The notes under the pieces were generated by a model. It saw only the letters and a program-made list of their open reading frames with translations. It had not been told where the DNA came from and did no database searches. Positions 15,765-23,938 of a stretch of 64,000 nt of DNA are shown piece by piece. Origin of the DNA: Chromatiales bacterium (GTDB lineage: Bacteria; Pseudomonadota; Gammaproteobacteria; Steroidobacterales; GCA-2729495); assembly GCA_002688175.1 (NCBI GenBank), contig NZCC01000068.1, positions 1 through 64,000 on the forward strand. Reading direction: 5' to 3'. Made by a program: the position numbers and the translations under genes. Numbering within the stretch: position 1 is the stretch's first letter; every line of letters starts with the position of its first letter.

Positions 15765-16688
15765 ATGGCGACTAGTTTAGACAGTATCAAAGAAGAAACT
15801 TACGTCACGATTTTGTTTGCGGACGTGGTTGGCAGTACGCACCTGTACGAGGTATTGGGTGACGAAGATGCGCGCACGACCGTGCAGCAATGTGTCACGA
15901 TCATGAAAGAAGCCACCGAGCAATACGGTGGTTCTGTGATCAAGACCATGGGTGATGAGGTCATGTCGATATTCCCGTCAGCTGATGATGCGATGAATGC
16001 TGCCAGCCAGATGCAAAAGCGCATTACGAATAGCGATTCAATTACCCCGGAACGTACCCACGTGTCGATTCGCATCGGCAGTCACTATGGCCCCGTCATC
16101 GTCGAGGACCGGGATATTTTTGGTGCTGCCGTGCATACGGCGAACCGCATGACCTCTCAGGCAAAGGCCGGGCAGATCATTACGACGGCTGTCACTGTTG
16201 AGCAGCTCAGTGGTGAGTGGCGGGCACTCGCGCGGCAGATTGATCTCGCAATTGTACGCGGTCAGTCCGATGAGGTCGCCATGTTCGAGGTGCTCTGGCA
16301 ACCGGAAGAGGCCACGAGCATGTTGCCCTCCATCATGATGGACGCTTCAGCCGGAAAAGTAACCAGCAAACTATATCTTCGCGTCGGTAGTGAAGAGGTT
16401 GTAATGGGTGAGGATGGTTTGGTCGCCGCGACACTGGGGCGAGCGGATGAGAATGATGTCGTGGTCAAAGGGAAGTTGATATCCCGCGTCCATGCTCGTA
16501 TCGAGTGTGACAAGAATCGCTTCATGCTGATTGACAAGAGTACCAATGGCACCTTCGTGCAGCGCGAGGACGGCGAGGAATTTTATATTCGCCGAGACAG
16601 CACGCCGTTGTCAGGCAGCGGCGTTATTGGTTTGGGCAAGGTGGCAGCGAAAGGTTCAGTGCTAGCAATAGCCTACGAGATTCTTTGA
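15765..16688 (+). CDS. Class III adenylate/guanylate cyclase with FHA domain
   Basis: A soluble protein of 307 residues. The class III cyclase catalytic domain (about 12-190) has the first metal Asp at 20 (LFADVVGST), the second at 64 in KTMGDEVM, and Lys60 at the usual base-selecting position. An HTANRM stretch near residue 122 supplies the transition-state Asn and Arg. A forkhead-associated domain follows (about 215-305) with LGRADEND, SRVHARIE and STNGTFV, which in this family binds phosphothreonine peptides. The catalytic residues look intact, so cyclic nucleotide synthesis controlled by a phosphoprotein partner is plausible. There are no membrane segments. The ATG at 15765 is preferred over an upstream TTG. 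No cognate kinase gene is adjacent. Confidence 0.85.
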   Translation: MATSLDSIKEETYVTILFADVVGSTHLYEVLGDEDARTTVQQCVTIMKEATEQYGGSVIKTMGDEVMSIFPSADDAMNAASQMQKRITNSDSITPERTHVSIRIGSHYGPVIVEDRDIFGAAVHTANRMTSQAKAGQIITTAVTVEQLSGEWRALARQIDLAIVRGQSDEVAMFEVLWQPEEATSMLPSIMMDASAGKVTSKLYLRVGSEEVVMGEDGLVAATLGRADENDVVVKGKLISRVHARIECDKNRFMLIDKSTNGTFVQREDGEEFYIRRDSTPLSGSGVIGLGKVAAKGSVLAIAYEIL

Positions 16689-16729
16689 ATATACCGCCTG
16701 CGGGGCGACTTCAGCCGCGAACCCGGGGT

Positions 16730-18469
16730 TCAGTCAAGCAACTCAGCAATTTTCCGGTGCTCAGCACTCAGTTTCTCCGGTAAACGACTCCCGTATCCCT
16801 GGAGGTATTTGCCGATAGCCTGCATTTCATCGCGCCAACTTGCGCTATCGACACCGAGTAACGTTTCCATATCGCTTGGCTGCATGTCGAGTCCCTCGGT
16901 GTCGATGTCTTCGGCATGTGGCAGGTAACCGATCGGTGTTTCAACAGCCTCGGTACGGTTTTCGCAACGATCAATAATCCAGCGCAGAACGCGCAGGTTT
17001 TCGCCAAACCCGGGCCACAGGAAGCGTCCGTCTTCATCGCGGCGGAACCAGTTGACATGGAATATTTTTGGCAAGTTGTCCGAGCGCTCGCCAAATTGCA
17101 GCCAGTGATCCCAGTAGTCAGCAAAGTTGTAACCACAGAACGGCTTCATGGCCATGGGGTCGCGACGCACGACGCCGACCTCGCCAGTTGCGGCCGCAGT
17201 CGTTTCAGAGGCGACACCAGCGCCGATCAGTACACCGTGGTTCCAGTCTTTGGCCTGGTAGACGAGGGGTGCGAGGGTACGGCGTCGGCCACCGAAAATA
17301 ATCGCACTGATCGGCACACCTGCCGGATCGTCAGCCAGCGGTGAGTACGCGGGGTTCCTCCTGGCCGATACCGTGAACCGGGAGTTGGGATGCGCGGCTG
17401 GACCGTTCTCGCCGGTAAACGGGTTGCCCTTCCAGTCGATGGTTGGCACGCCGGTGGTTTTTTGTTCCCACCAGGGTTCGTTGTCTGCCGTAACCGCGAC
17501 GTTGGTAAAGATCGTGTCACTCTGGATCGTATTGTAAGCGTTAGGGTTGGTGTTCTCATTGGTGCCCGGAACCACGCCAAAATAACCGGCTTCGGGATTA
17601 ATGGCACGCAGCTGGCCGGTTTCGTCAAGATGCAGCCAGGCGATATCATCGCCAATGGTACGAACTTTCCAGCCGGCATGAGACTCGGGTGGAATCAGCA
17701 TGGCCAGGTTGGTTTTGCCGCAGGCCGATGGGAATGCGGCAGCCAGGTAATGCTTTTCACCCTCTGGATTCTCGATTTCGACAATCAGCATGTGCTCGGC
17801 AAGCCATCCTTCCGTGCGTGCCTGTGAACTGGCGATGCGCAGGGCATGGCATTTCTTGCCCAGCAGGGCATTGCCGCCATAGCCTGAGCCAAAGCTCTGG
17901 ATCATCAGTTCTTCAGGGAAATGCATGATGAATCGTCGCTCAGGATCGAGTTCACCGGTTGAGTGCAGGCCACGTACGAACCGGTCTTCTTGCTCGATTC
18001 GTTCAAGTGCCGGTTGGCCCATCCGGGTCATGAGATTCATGTTCGCAACGACGTAGGGGCTGTCGGTGATTTCGACACCACAGCGAGAATACGATGAATC
18101 GATCGGACCCATGCAATACGGAATGACATACATCGTGCGTCCCTGCATGCAGCCAGAGAACAGGTCATCCATCTTCATGTGGGCATCAGTTGGTTGCATC
18201 CAGTGATTATTCGGTCCGGTGTCTTCTTCTTCCGGGGTACAGATAAAGGTCAGGTGTTCAACGCGTGCGACATCGGTTGGATTCGATCGGTGCAGGTAGC
18301 AGTTCTTGTAGTTGTCATTGAGTTTGATCAGATCGCCACTATCGAGCATCTGATTGATCAGGCCCTGATATTCTGTCTCACTGCCATCACACCAGTAGAT
18401 ATTGTCCGGTTTTGTCAGCATGGCGACCTCGTCGACCCATTGCTGAAGTGATTCGTTACTTGTCGTCAT
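16730..18469 (-). CDS. pckG: Phosphoenolpyruvate carboxykinase (GTP)
   Basis: A protein of 579 residues, close to the 590-620 typical of the GTP-dependent class, that converts oxaloacetate to phosphoenolpyruvate for gluconeogenesis. The nucleotide-binding P-loop with reactive cysteine (FPSACGKTNLAML) is near residue 257. The GTP-class guanine-pocket region (FCGYNFADYWDHWL) lies near residue 465, and an arginine-rich FGGRRRTLAPLV stretch near residue 395. The start MTTSNESLQQ has no better alternative upstream. It is monocistronic, facing away from yoaA and converging on the cyclase gene with 41 bases between stops. Confidence 0.96.
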   Translation of the reverse strand: MTTSNESLQQWVDEVAMLTKPDNIYWCDGSETEYQGLINQMLDSGDLIKLNDNYKNCYLHRSNPTDVARVEHLTFICTPEEEDTGPNNHWMQPTDAHMKMDDLFSGCMQGRTMYVIPYCMGPIDSSYSRCGVEITDSPYVVANMNLMTRMGQPALERIEQEDRFVRGLHSTGELDPERRFIMHFPEELMIQSFGSGYGGNALLGKKCHALRIASSQARTEGWLAEHMLIVEIENPEGEKHYLAAAFPSACGKTNLAMLIPPESHAGWKVRTIGDDIAWLHLDETGQLRAINPEAGYFGVVPGTNENTNPNAYNTIQSDTIFTNVAVTADNEPWWEQKTTGVPTIDWKGNPFTGENGPAAHPNSRFTVSARRNPAYSPLADDPAGVPISAIIFGGRRRTLAPLVYQAKDWNHGVLIGAGVASETTAAATGEVGVVRRDPMAMKPFCGYNFADYWDHWLQFGERSDNLPKIFHVNWFRRDEDGRFLWPGFGENLRVLRWIIDRCENRTEAVETPIGYLPHAEDIDTEGLDMQPSDMETLLGVDSASWRDEMQAIGKYLQGYGSRLPEKLSAEHRKIAELLD

Positions 18470-18767
18470 ACCATTCCTCGGCAGGTATTGCCGTTCTGTG
18501 TGTGCAGAGTAAATTAAAGAGGCGCCTGTGCTTTATCGTCCGTGTAATTATTCAGGGGCCCGCTGCAGGGAAAGCGTATTATACAGATGCGTCGTCGGTG
18601 GTCAGCCCGATTTGGGCCTGTTTTGGGCTCCGATGCGACAATTCAGATCAGACAACCGCAGCAGGATGGCTGGATGGATCGGATCCGGTCTGATTTGTAG
18701 TTGAATCTGAAACTAGGATATATGTGTAAGCTTCTGATATTTAATTTGATATTTTCTTGTGTTGACG
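18470..18767. other. Divergent intergenic region between pckG and yoaA
   Basis: Just under 300 bases between two divergent genes, so it must carry both promoters. AT-rich blocks near 18575-18590 and 18700-18755 are likely sites, but no pair of boxes is good enough to call. No small gene or RNA structure was recognised. Confidence 0.45.
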
Positions 18768-20702
18768 ATGACTGATGCTAATTTAACCGCCATGTTCGGT
18801 GCGGAGGGTCCGCTTGCGGCGTGTCTGACTGGTTTTCGGCCGCGACCCGAGCAGCTGACCATGGCGCAGAATGTTGCTGAAGCATTGGTCGAGGGTCACA
18901 GTCTTGTGGTTGAAGCGGGCACGGGTACCGGGAAAACTCTGGCGTACTTGTTGCCAGCCCTTGATTCTGGATTGCGAATCGTTATTTCAACCGGGACCAA
19001 AACGCTGCAGGATCAGTTGTTTCATCGTGACCTGCCGATGATAGGCAAGGCTGTGGGGCGGCCGGTCGATGCTCAGTTACTGAAGGGAAGATCAAATTAT
19101 CTGTGCCTGTATCGGCTGAATCAATTGACCAGTGCAGCCGATGAATCGTCGACGCCGAGTCGTGGTGCCGATATCGAGCTGCTCAGGCAATGGGCAGAGC
19201 GGACCCTGACCGGTGATACCGCCGAGGTTAGCGAATTACCTGAAAATTCACCGCTGTGGCCCCGCGTGACCTCCACCGTTGATAACTGCCTCGGTTCACG
19301 TTGCCCGCTGTTCGATGATTGCCATGTTGTGGCGGCCCGGCATGCAGCCCGTGAGGCTGAAATGGTGGTGGTTAATCATCATCTGCTGATGGCTGACCTG
19401 GCGATGAAGGAAGAGGGTTTTGGGCAACTCTTGCCGGGCGCCGATGCGCTCATCATCGACGAGGCGCACCGGTTTCCCGATGTTGCCCAGGGCTTTTTCA
19501 CGATCGGATTCGGTACCGGGCAGGTGCTTGATCTTGCGGGTGATGTACGCAGCGAGTTGGTTCGCGGTGGTGCTTTCGACAGACCGCTCGAACAGGCGCT
19601 CGATGAACTGCGCAAGGCTGCTGCTGATGCACGACTGACGCTGAGTGATGGGGTGGCAAACCTGCCGTGGGATGCGACCCGGGATGATTTCAAGTCCGCT
19701 TTTGATACGCTCGGTGCGTCGCTGGATGGGGTGAGCTCGGAATTGGCTGCGATTGAGGATTCAAGTCCGGGTCTGCAGCGATGTCGGCAGCGGGCCGGGG
19801 CGATGTTTGCTGCATTCGAGGCAATTGTCTCTGCACGGGATGACCAGGGTTTGCGCTGGATCAGGCTGGCCCGGCGTACTTTTACGGCTAATGTCACGCC
19901 GCTGGATACGGCGGAGGAGTTAGGTGCCTTGCTCGAATCACGCCCCGCGGCTTGGGTCTTTACCTCGGCGACACTGGCGGTTCGGGATAATTTCCAGCAC
20001 TTTATCAGTCGTATTGGCTTGCAGGACGTCAGGACTCGGCAGATTCCGAGTCCGTTTCCTTTTGCTGATATCGCCCGCCTGTATCTGCCCCGGGGTCTGC
20101 CCCAGCCAAATGATCCTGAATTTACGGATCGGGCCGTCGCTGAAATGCGTGCCGCGGTCATTGCCAGTGGCGGCCATGCTTTTTTGTTGTTCACGAGTCA
20201 TCGGGCATTACGTCGTGCGGCTGAAATACTGAGCGATGATTCGGATTTTGATTTTCCTTTGCTGGTTCAGGGCACCGAGCCGCGAACCAGGCTCCTTGAG
20301 CAATTCGCCGGTCAGCCACGAGCGGTACTGCTTGGAACGGCAACTTTCTGGGAGGGGATTGATATCCGCGGTCATGATCTCGTGCTGGTTGCGATTGACC
20401 GGCTGCCCTTTGCTTCACCGGGTGATCCGCTACTTGCGGCCCGTCTCGAGGCTATCCGCAGCCAGGGCGGCAACCCGTTTCGTGATTACCAGTTACCGCA
20501 GGCTGTGCTGAGCCTGAAGCAGGGTGTCGGTAGGCTGATTCGTGACTATGACGATTATGGTGTTGTCATGATCTGTGATCCGCGCTTGACTGAAAAAAGC
20601 TACGGTCGAGTGTTTATGTCGAGTTTGCCGCCGATGCCAGTCGTTCGGGATTTGGATATGATTCGTGAATTCTATGTGGCGCACGGAGTCACTGAATCAT
20701 GA
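18768..20702 (+). CDS. yoaA: ATP-dependent DNA helicase, YoaA/DinG type
   Basis: A superfamily 2 helicase of 644 residues related to eukaryotic XPD. Walker A is VVEAGTGTGKT near residue 50, and the DEAH box (LIIDEAHRFPDVA) lies near residue 230. Four cysteines between them (YLCLYRL, then DNCLGSRC and DDCHVV) form the usual iron-sulphur cluster site. C-terminal motif V-VI is the VGRLIRDYDDYGV segment. YoaA unwinds damaged or stalled replication DNA. Upstream in-frame GTG and TTG codons exist (18759, 18762), but ATG 18768 is preferred. Its stop overlaps tsaB as ATGA, the same pairing seen in E. coli. Confidence 0.9.
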   Translation: MTDANLTAMFGAEGPLAACLTGFRPRPEQLTMAQNVAEALVEGHSLVVEAGTGTGKTLAYLLPALDSGLRIVISTGTKTLQDQLFHRDLPMIGKAVGRPVDAQLLKGRSNYLCLYRLNQLTSAADESSTPSRGADIELLRQWAERTLTGDTAEVSELPENSPLWPRVTSTVDNCLGSRCPLFDDCHVVAARHAAREAEMVVVNHHLLMADLAMKEEGFGQLLPGADALIIDEAHRFPDVAQGFFTIGFGTGQVLDLAGDVRSELVRGGAFDRPLEQALDELRKAAADARLTLSDGVANLPWDATRDDFKSAFDTLGASLDGVSSELAAIEDSSPGLQRCRQRAGAMFAAFEAIVSARDDQGLRWIRLARRTFTANVTPLDTAEELGALLESRPAAWVFTSATLAVRDNFQHFISRIGLQDVRTRQIPSPFPFADIARLYLPRGLPQPNDPEFTDRAVAEMRAAVIASGGHAFLLFTSHRALRRAAEILSDDSDFDFPLLVQGTEPRTRLLEQFAGQPRAVLLGTATFWEGIDIRGHDLVLVAIDRLPFASPGDPLLAARLEAIRSQGGNPFRDYQLPQAVLSLKQGVGRLIRDYDDYGVVMICDPRLTEKSYGRVFMSSLPPMPVVRDLDMIREFYVAHGVTES

Positions 20703-21391
20703 CGCAGGATGCACAAAAGGCGTTTACCTGCCTGGCGATCGAACTTGCGGCCGGCGTCGGCAGTGTGGCTGCCTGCATCGGCACGCAAACCACCAGTCGT
20801 GAATACCCGGTTCCGTCAATGCAGTCACGTGAAATCTATTCGGGTGTTCGCGAAGTGCTGGATGATCTGGGGCTGGAACTCGCGGCATTGGACTGCATTG
20901 CTTTCGGTTGTGGTCCCGGTGCATTTACCGGTCTGCGCGTTGCTGCGGCTGCTGCCCAGGCCCTTGCTTACGGTGCTGGCATACCGGTTGCCCGGGTATC
21001 CAGCCTGGCCTCGCTGGCTGCCGGTGCCGCACGCAGGCACAGTGTCGATTGTGTTGTGCCATGTTTTGATGCGCGTATGGGTGAAGCCTATCTGGGTATT
21101 TATACCGGCAATCCTTCAACCGGGCTGCAGGAGGTAGTACCGGACCGCCTGGTCGACCCTGAACAGTTCAGGTTGTCAGCAGACCTGCAGTTTTTTGCCG
21201 CGGGCCCGGGTTGGTCCGTATACCCGGCGTTGGTTGAAAATCACCCGGCACAGATCGTCGGATCAGATTTCACTCTTGAGCCATCGGCGGACGATCTGCT
21301 TGTGCTGGCGAGCCAACAGTTTCGTGACGGCCAAACGGTTGCCGCCGCAGAGGCGCTGCCAAACTATATACGTGACAAAGTTACGTATTGA
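20699..21391 (+). CDS. tsaB: tRNA threonylcarbamoyladenosine biosynthesis protein TsaB
   Basis: An ASKHA-fold protein of 230 residues that partners TsaD and TsaE in making t6A at position 37 of ANN-reading tRNAs. It shows the family signature CIAFGCGPGAFTGLRVAAAA near residue 66 and a following SSLASLAAG. The N-terminal strand region (LAIELAAGVGSVAA) replaces the more usual LaIDTS, which is mildly divergent. Start overlaps yoaA by four bases, so it is co-translated. Confidence 0.92.
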   Translation: MTQDAQKAFTCLAIELAAGVGSVAACIGTQTTSREYPVPSMQSREIYSGVREVLDDLGLELAALDCIAFGCGPGAFTGLRVAAAAAQALAYGAGIPVARVSSLASLAAGAARRHSVDCVVPCFDARMGEAYLGIYTGNPSTGLQEVVPDRLVDPEQFRLSADLQFFAAGPGWSVYPALVENHPAQIVGSDFTLEPSADDLLVLASQQFRDGQTVAAAEALPNYIRDKVTY

Positions 21392-21408
21392 GAGATATTC
21401 TGTGAATC

Positions 21409-21939
21409 ATGATCATCGATACCCTTAATACACTGCGTACACTGCTTTTTCAGCCACGCATCGGTAATTTCGCTGCCTTCATTGCCTGTACCGGCATGAT
21501 GGGATTTGCTTTGTTCGCACAGCATGTCTTGCACCTGGAGCCATGTCCGTTATGCATATTTCAACGCGTTGCGCTGATCACGCTGGGTGGCGTGTTCCTG
21601 CTTGCTGCCATTCACCCGGCGGGCAGGATAGGTCGGCGTATCTATGCCGTGATGCTGGCTGCTCCGGCCCTGGCGGGGGTTGGCGTGGCCGGTCGTCACG
21701 TATGGTTACAGAATCTGCCGAAAGATCAGGTACCCGCGTGTGGCCCCGGGCTGGATTTCATGGTCGATACGTTTCCAATGCTCGAGGTACTCGATATGGT
21801 CCTGTCCGGCTCAGGAGAGTGTGCTGAGGTTGTCTGGCGCTTTCTGGGATTATCCATGCCGACCTGGACGCTGGTCTGTTTTCTGGCGCTGGGTGGCTGG
21901 GGCGTATGGCTTAACTGGACGAATCGTCAGCCAACATGA
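21409..21939 (+). CDS. dsbB: Disulfide bond formation protein B
   Basis: An inner-membrane protein of 176 residues with four hydrophobic helices. It reoxidises periplasmic DsbA and passes electrons to quinone. The first redox pair is CPLC at residues 45-48, and the second is formed by the cysteines in PACGPG and GECAEV (near residues 107 and 133). A quinone-site arginine follows CPLC in IFQR. It starts 17 bases after tsaB, so it belongs to the same transcript. Its last 29 bases overlap the convergent dapE gene. Confidence 0.93.
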   Translation: MIIDTLNTLRTLLFQPRIGNFAAFIACTGMMGFALFAQHVLHLEPCPLCIFQRVALITLGGVFLLAAIHPAGRIGRRIYAVMLAAPALAGVGVAGRHVWLQNLPKDQVPACGPGLDFMVDTFPMLEVLDMVLSGSGECAEVVWRFLGLSMPTWTLVCFLALGGWGVWLNWTNRQPT

Positions 21940-23053
21940 TCTGCAAAGTCTTTAAATAGACATTCTTAATCCGTTCGATGTCATCAACCCGAATCAGTTC
22001 GTTCACTTTGTGAATCGATTTATTGACGGGCCCGAATTCAACAACATGCGCACCGCTCGGTGCGATGAAGCGCCCGTCAGAGGTGCCGCCGCCGGTCGAT
22101 AGCTCGGGTGTCAGGCCGGTAATCTCGGTAACAGCCTGCAGCGTGGCCTGTGACAGCCGGTCATCGGGCGTCAGGAACGGCGCACCGGATAAATGCCACT
22201 TCAGGGAATAGTTGAGCCCGTGTTTATCAAGTAGCTTTTCGACGAACTCCTGTAATTGTTTGTGATCCCACACAGTCGAGAATCTGAAATTAAAACGGGT
22301 ATATAGAGAGTCGGGTGTGACATTCGGTGCGCCGCTGTCACTTTCGATCTTTACAACTTGAAAACTGGTTGGAGGAAAATACTCGTTGCCGCTGTCAAGA
22401 ATTCGCCCATAAAGATCTGCAAGTACCGGGGCAAAACGCTGGATAGGATTATCAGCCAGTTGCGGGTAAGCGATGTGGCCCCGTTGTCCGTGTACGGTCA
22501 ACATGCCACTCAGTGATCCGCGTCTGCCGATACGAATCGTGTCGCCGAGTTGTTCGTTGCAGGAAGGTTCACCGATCATGCACCAGTCAATTTTTTCACC
22601 CCGTGCATCCAGCGTTTCGATTACTTTCTTCGTGCCTTCACGGGCACGGCCTTCCTCGTCGCTGGTGATCAAAAAGGCTATTGAGCCAGGATGCTGTGGA
22701 TGGCTGTTGATGAATTCTTCCGTCGCCTCAACCATGGCTGCGAGACTGGCTTTCATGTCGGCCGCGCCACGTCCGTAGAGGATGCCATCACGAATGTCCG
22801 GTACAAACGGGTTGGAGTCCCATTGATCTTCCGGTCCGGATGGGACGACATCAGTATGACCGGCAAAGCAAAATATTGGCGCCGACTGCCCGCGTCGTGC
22901 CCAGAGATTTGTCACATCACCGAATTTGAGTGTTTCACACTCGAAGCCGATTTTTTTCAGGCGTTCGGCAATCAGTTCCTGGCAGCCGTCATCATCGGGT
23001 GTTACCGATTGCCGACGGATCAGTTGCTGAGTGAATTCCAGCGCATCAGTCAT
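21911..23053 (-). CDS. dapE: Succinyl-diaminopimelate desuccinylase
   Basis: A dinuclear zinc peptidase-family enzyme of 380 residues that removes succinate from N-succinyl-LL-diaminopimelate in lysine and peptidoglycan-precursor synthesis. Metal-binding landmarks are FAGHTDVVPSG near residue 64, GRGAADMKASLAA near residue 94 and TSDEEG near residue 130. TGGGTSDGRFI lies near residue 317 and a late His (EFGPVNKSIHKVNE) near residue 345. It lies 17 bases downstream of dapD, the preceding step, in an operon. Its final codons overlap dsbB on the other strand. Confidence 0.95.
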   Translation of the reverse strand: MTDALEFTQQLIRRQSVTPDDDGCQELIAERLKKIGFECETLKFGDVTNLWARRGQSAPIFCFAGHTDVVPSGPEDQWDSNPFVPDIRDGILYGRGAADMKASLAAMVEATEEFINSHPQHPGSIAFLITSDEEGRAREGTKKVIETLDARGEKIDWCMIGEPSCNEQLGDTIRIGRRGSLSGMLTVHGQRGHIAYPQLADNPIQRFAPVLADLYGRILDSGNEYFPPTSFQVVKIESDSGAPNVTPDSLYTRFNFRFSTVWDHKQLQEFVEKLLDKHGLNYSLKWHLSGAPFLTPDDRLSQATLQAVTEITGLTPELSTGGGTSDGRFIAPSGAHVVEFGPVNKSIHKVNELIRVDDIERIKNVYLKTLQIMLADDSSS

Positions 23054-23070
23054 GATTTATGCAATCCGTT

Positions 23071-23892
23071 TCATTCTAAACGCAGCAGATCATTGATGGC
23101 TGTCTTGGCACGGGTTTTGGCATCGACGCGTTTGACAATGACAGCGGCGTAGAGACTGCAGTTACCTTTGCTTGACGGTAGCGTTCCCGGTACAACGACA
23201 GATCCGGCCGGGACCCGACCATAGATAACTTCATCTTTGTCCCGGTCATAGATTCGTGTGCTTTGGCCGATAAAGACTCCCATCGAGATGACGGCGCCTG
23301 ATTCGACGATGACACCTTCAACGATTTCCGAGCGGGCGCCAATAAAACAGTCGTCTTCTATGATGGTCGGGCCGGCCTGGATGGGTTCAAGCACGCCGCC
23401 GATGCCCACGCCGCCGGACAAGTGAACATTTCTGCCAATTTGCGCGCAACTGCCGACCGTGGCCCAGGTGTCTACCAGCGTGCCACTATCGACAAAGGCG
23501 CCGATATTGACGTAGGAGGGCATCAGTACGACATCGCGCGCGATATATGCACCCTTGCGCGCTACTGCGTTTGGTACGACCCGGATGCCGGCCTGATCGA
23601 AATCAGCCTGGGTCATGCCGGTAAATTTCAAGGGTACTTTGTCGAAGTAGTTGGTATGGCCTCCGTCGATGCATCGGCCCTGTTCAATGCCAAAATACAG
23701 CAGTACAGCTTTTTTAAGCCACTGGTTTACGATCCAGCCATCCGGGCCTTTCTCCGCTACGCGGGCCTGGCCGCTATCGAGAAGTTCGATGGCCGTCAAT
23801 ATGCTGGCCTGAAGCTCTGGATCAGGATTGCTGAGGTCAAGGGCTTTTCGTTCGTCAAACGCCGTTTCAATTGTGGTCTTGAGGTCTTCCAT
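23071..23892 (-). CDS. dapD: 2,3,4,5-tetrahydropyridine-2,6-dicarboxylate N-succinyltransferase
   Basis: A hexapeptide-repeat acyltransferase of 273 residues, the usual length, which succinylates tetrahydrodipicolinate in the diaminopimelate pathway. It shows imperfect left-handed beta-helix repeats from about residue 100 ([20 protein letters not shown], then [19 protein letters not shown]) and the ENTRY-like [18 protein letters not shown]. The open frame extends 56 codons further upstream; ATG 23892 is chosen because [12 protein letters not shown] is the family N-terminus. It lies between glnD upstream and dapE downstream. Confidence 0.95.
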   Translation of the reverse strand: MEDLKTTIETAFDERKALDLSNPDPELQASILTAIELLDSGQARVAEKGPDGWIVNQWLKKAVLLYFGIEQGRCIDGGHTNYFDKVPLKFTGMTQADFDQAGIRVVPNAVARKGAYIARDVVLMPSYVNIGAFVDSGTLVDTWATVGSCAQIGRNVHLSGGVGIGGVLEPIQAGPTIIEDDCFIGARSEIVEGVIVESGAVISMGVFIGQSTRIYDRDKDEVIYGRVPAGSVVVPGTLPSSKGNCSLYAAVIVKRVDAKTRAKTAINDLLRLE

Positions 23893-23938
23893 GCTGGTTA
23901 TCCGGTTCTGGTTGACGGAATTATAGGGTATTCGGCGA

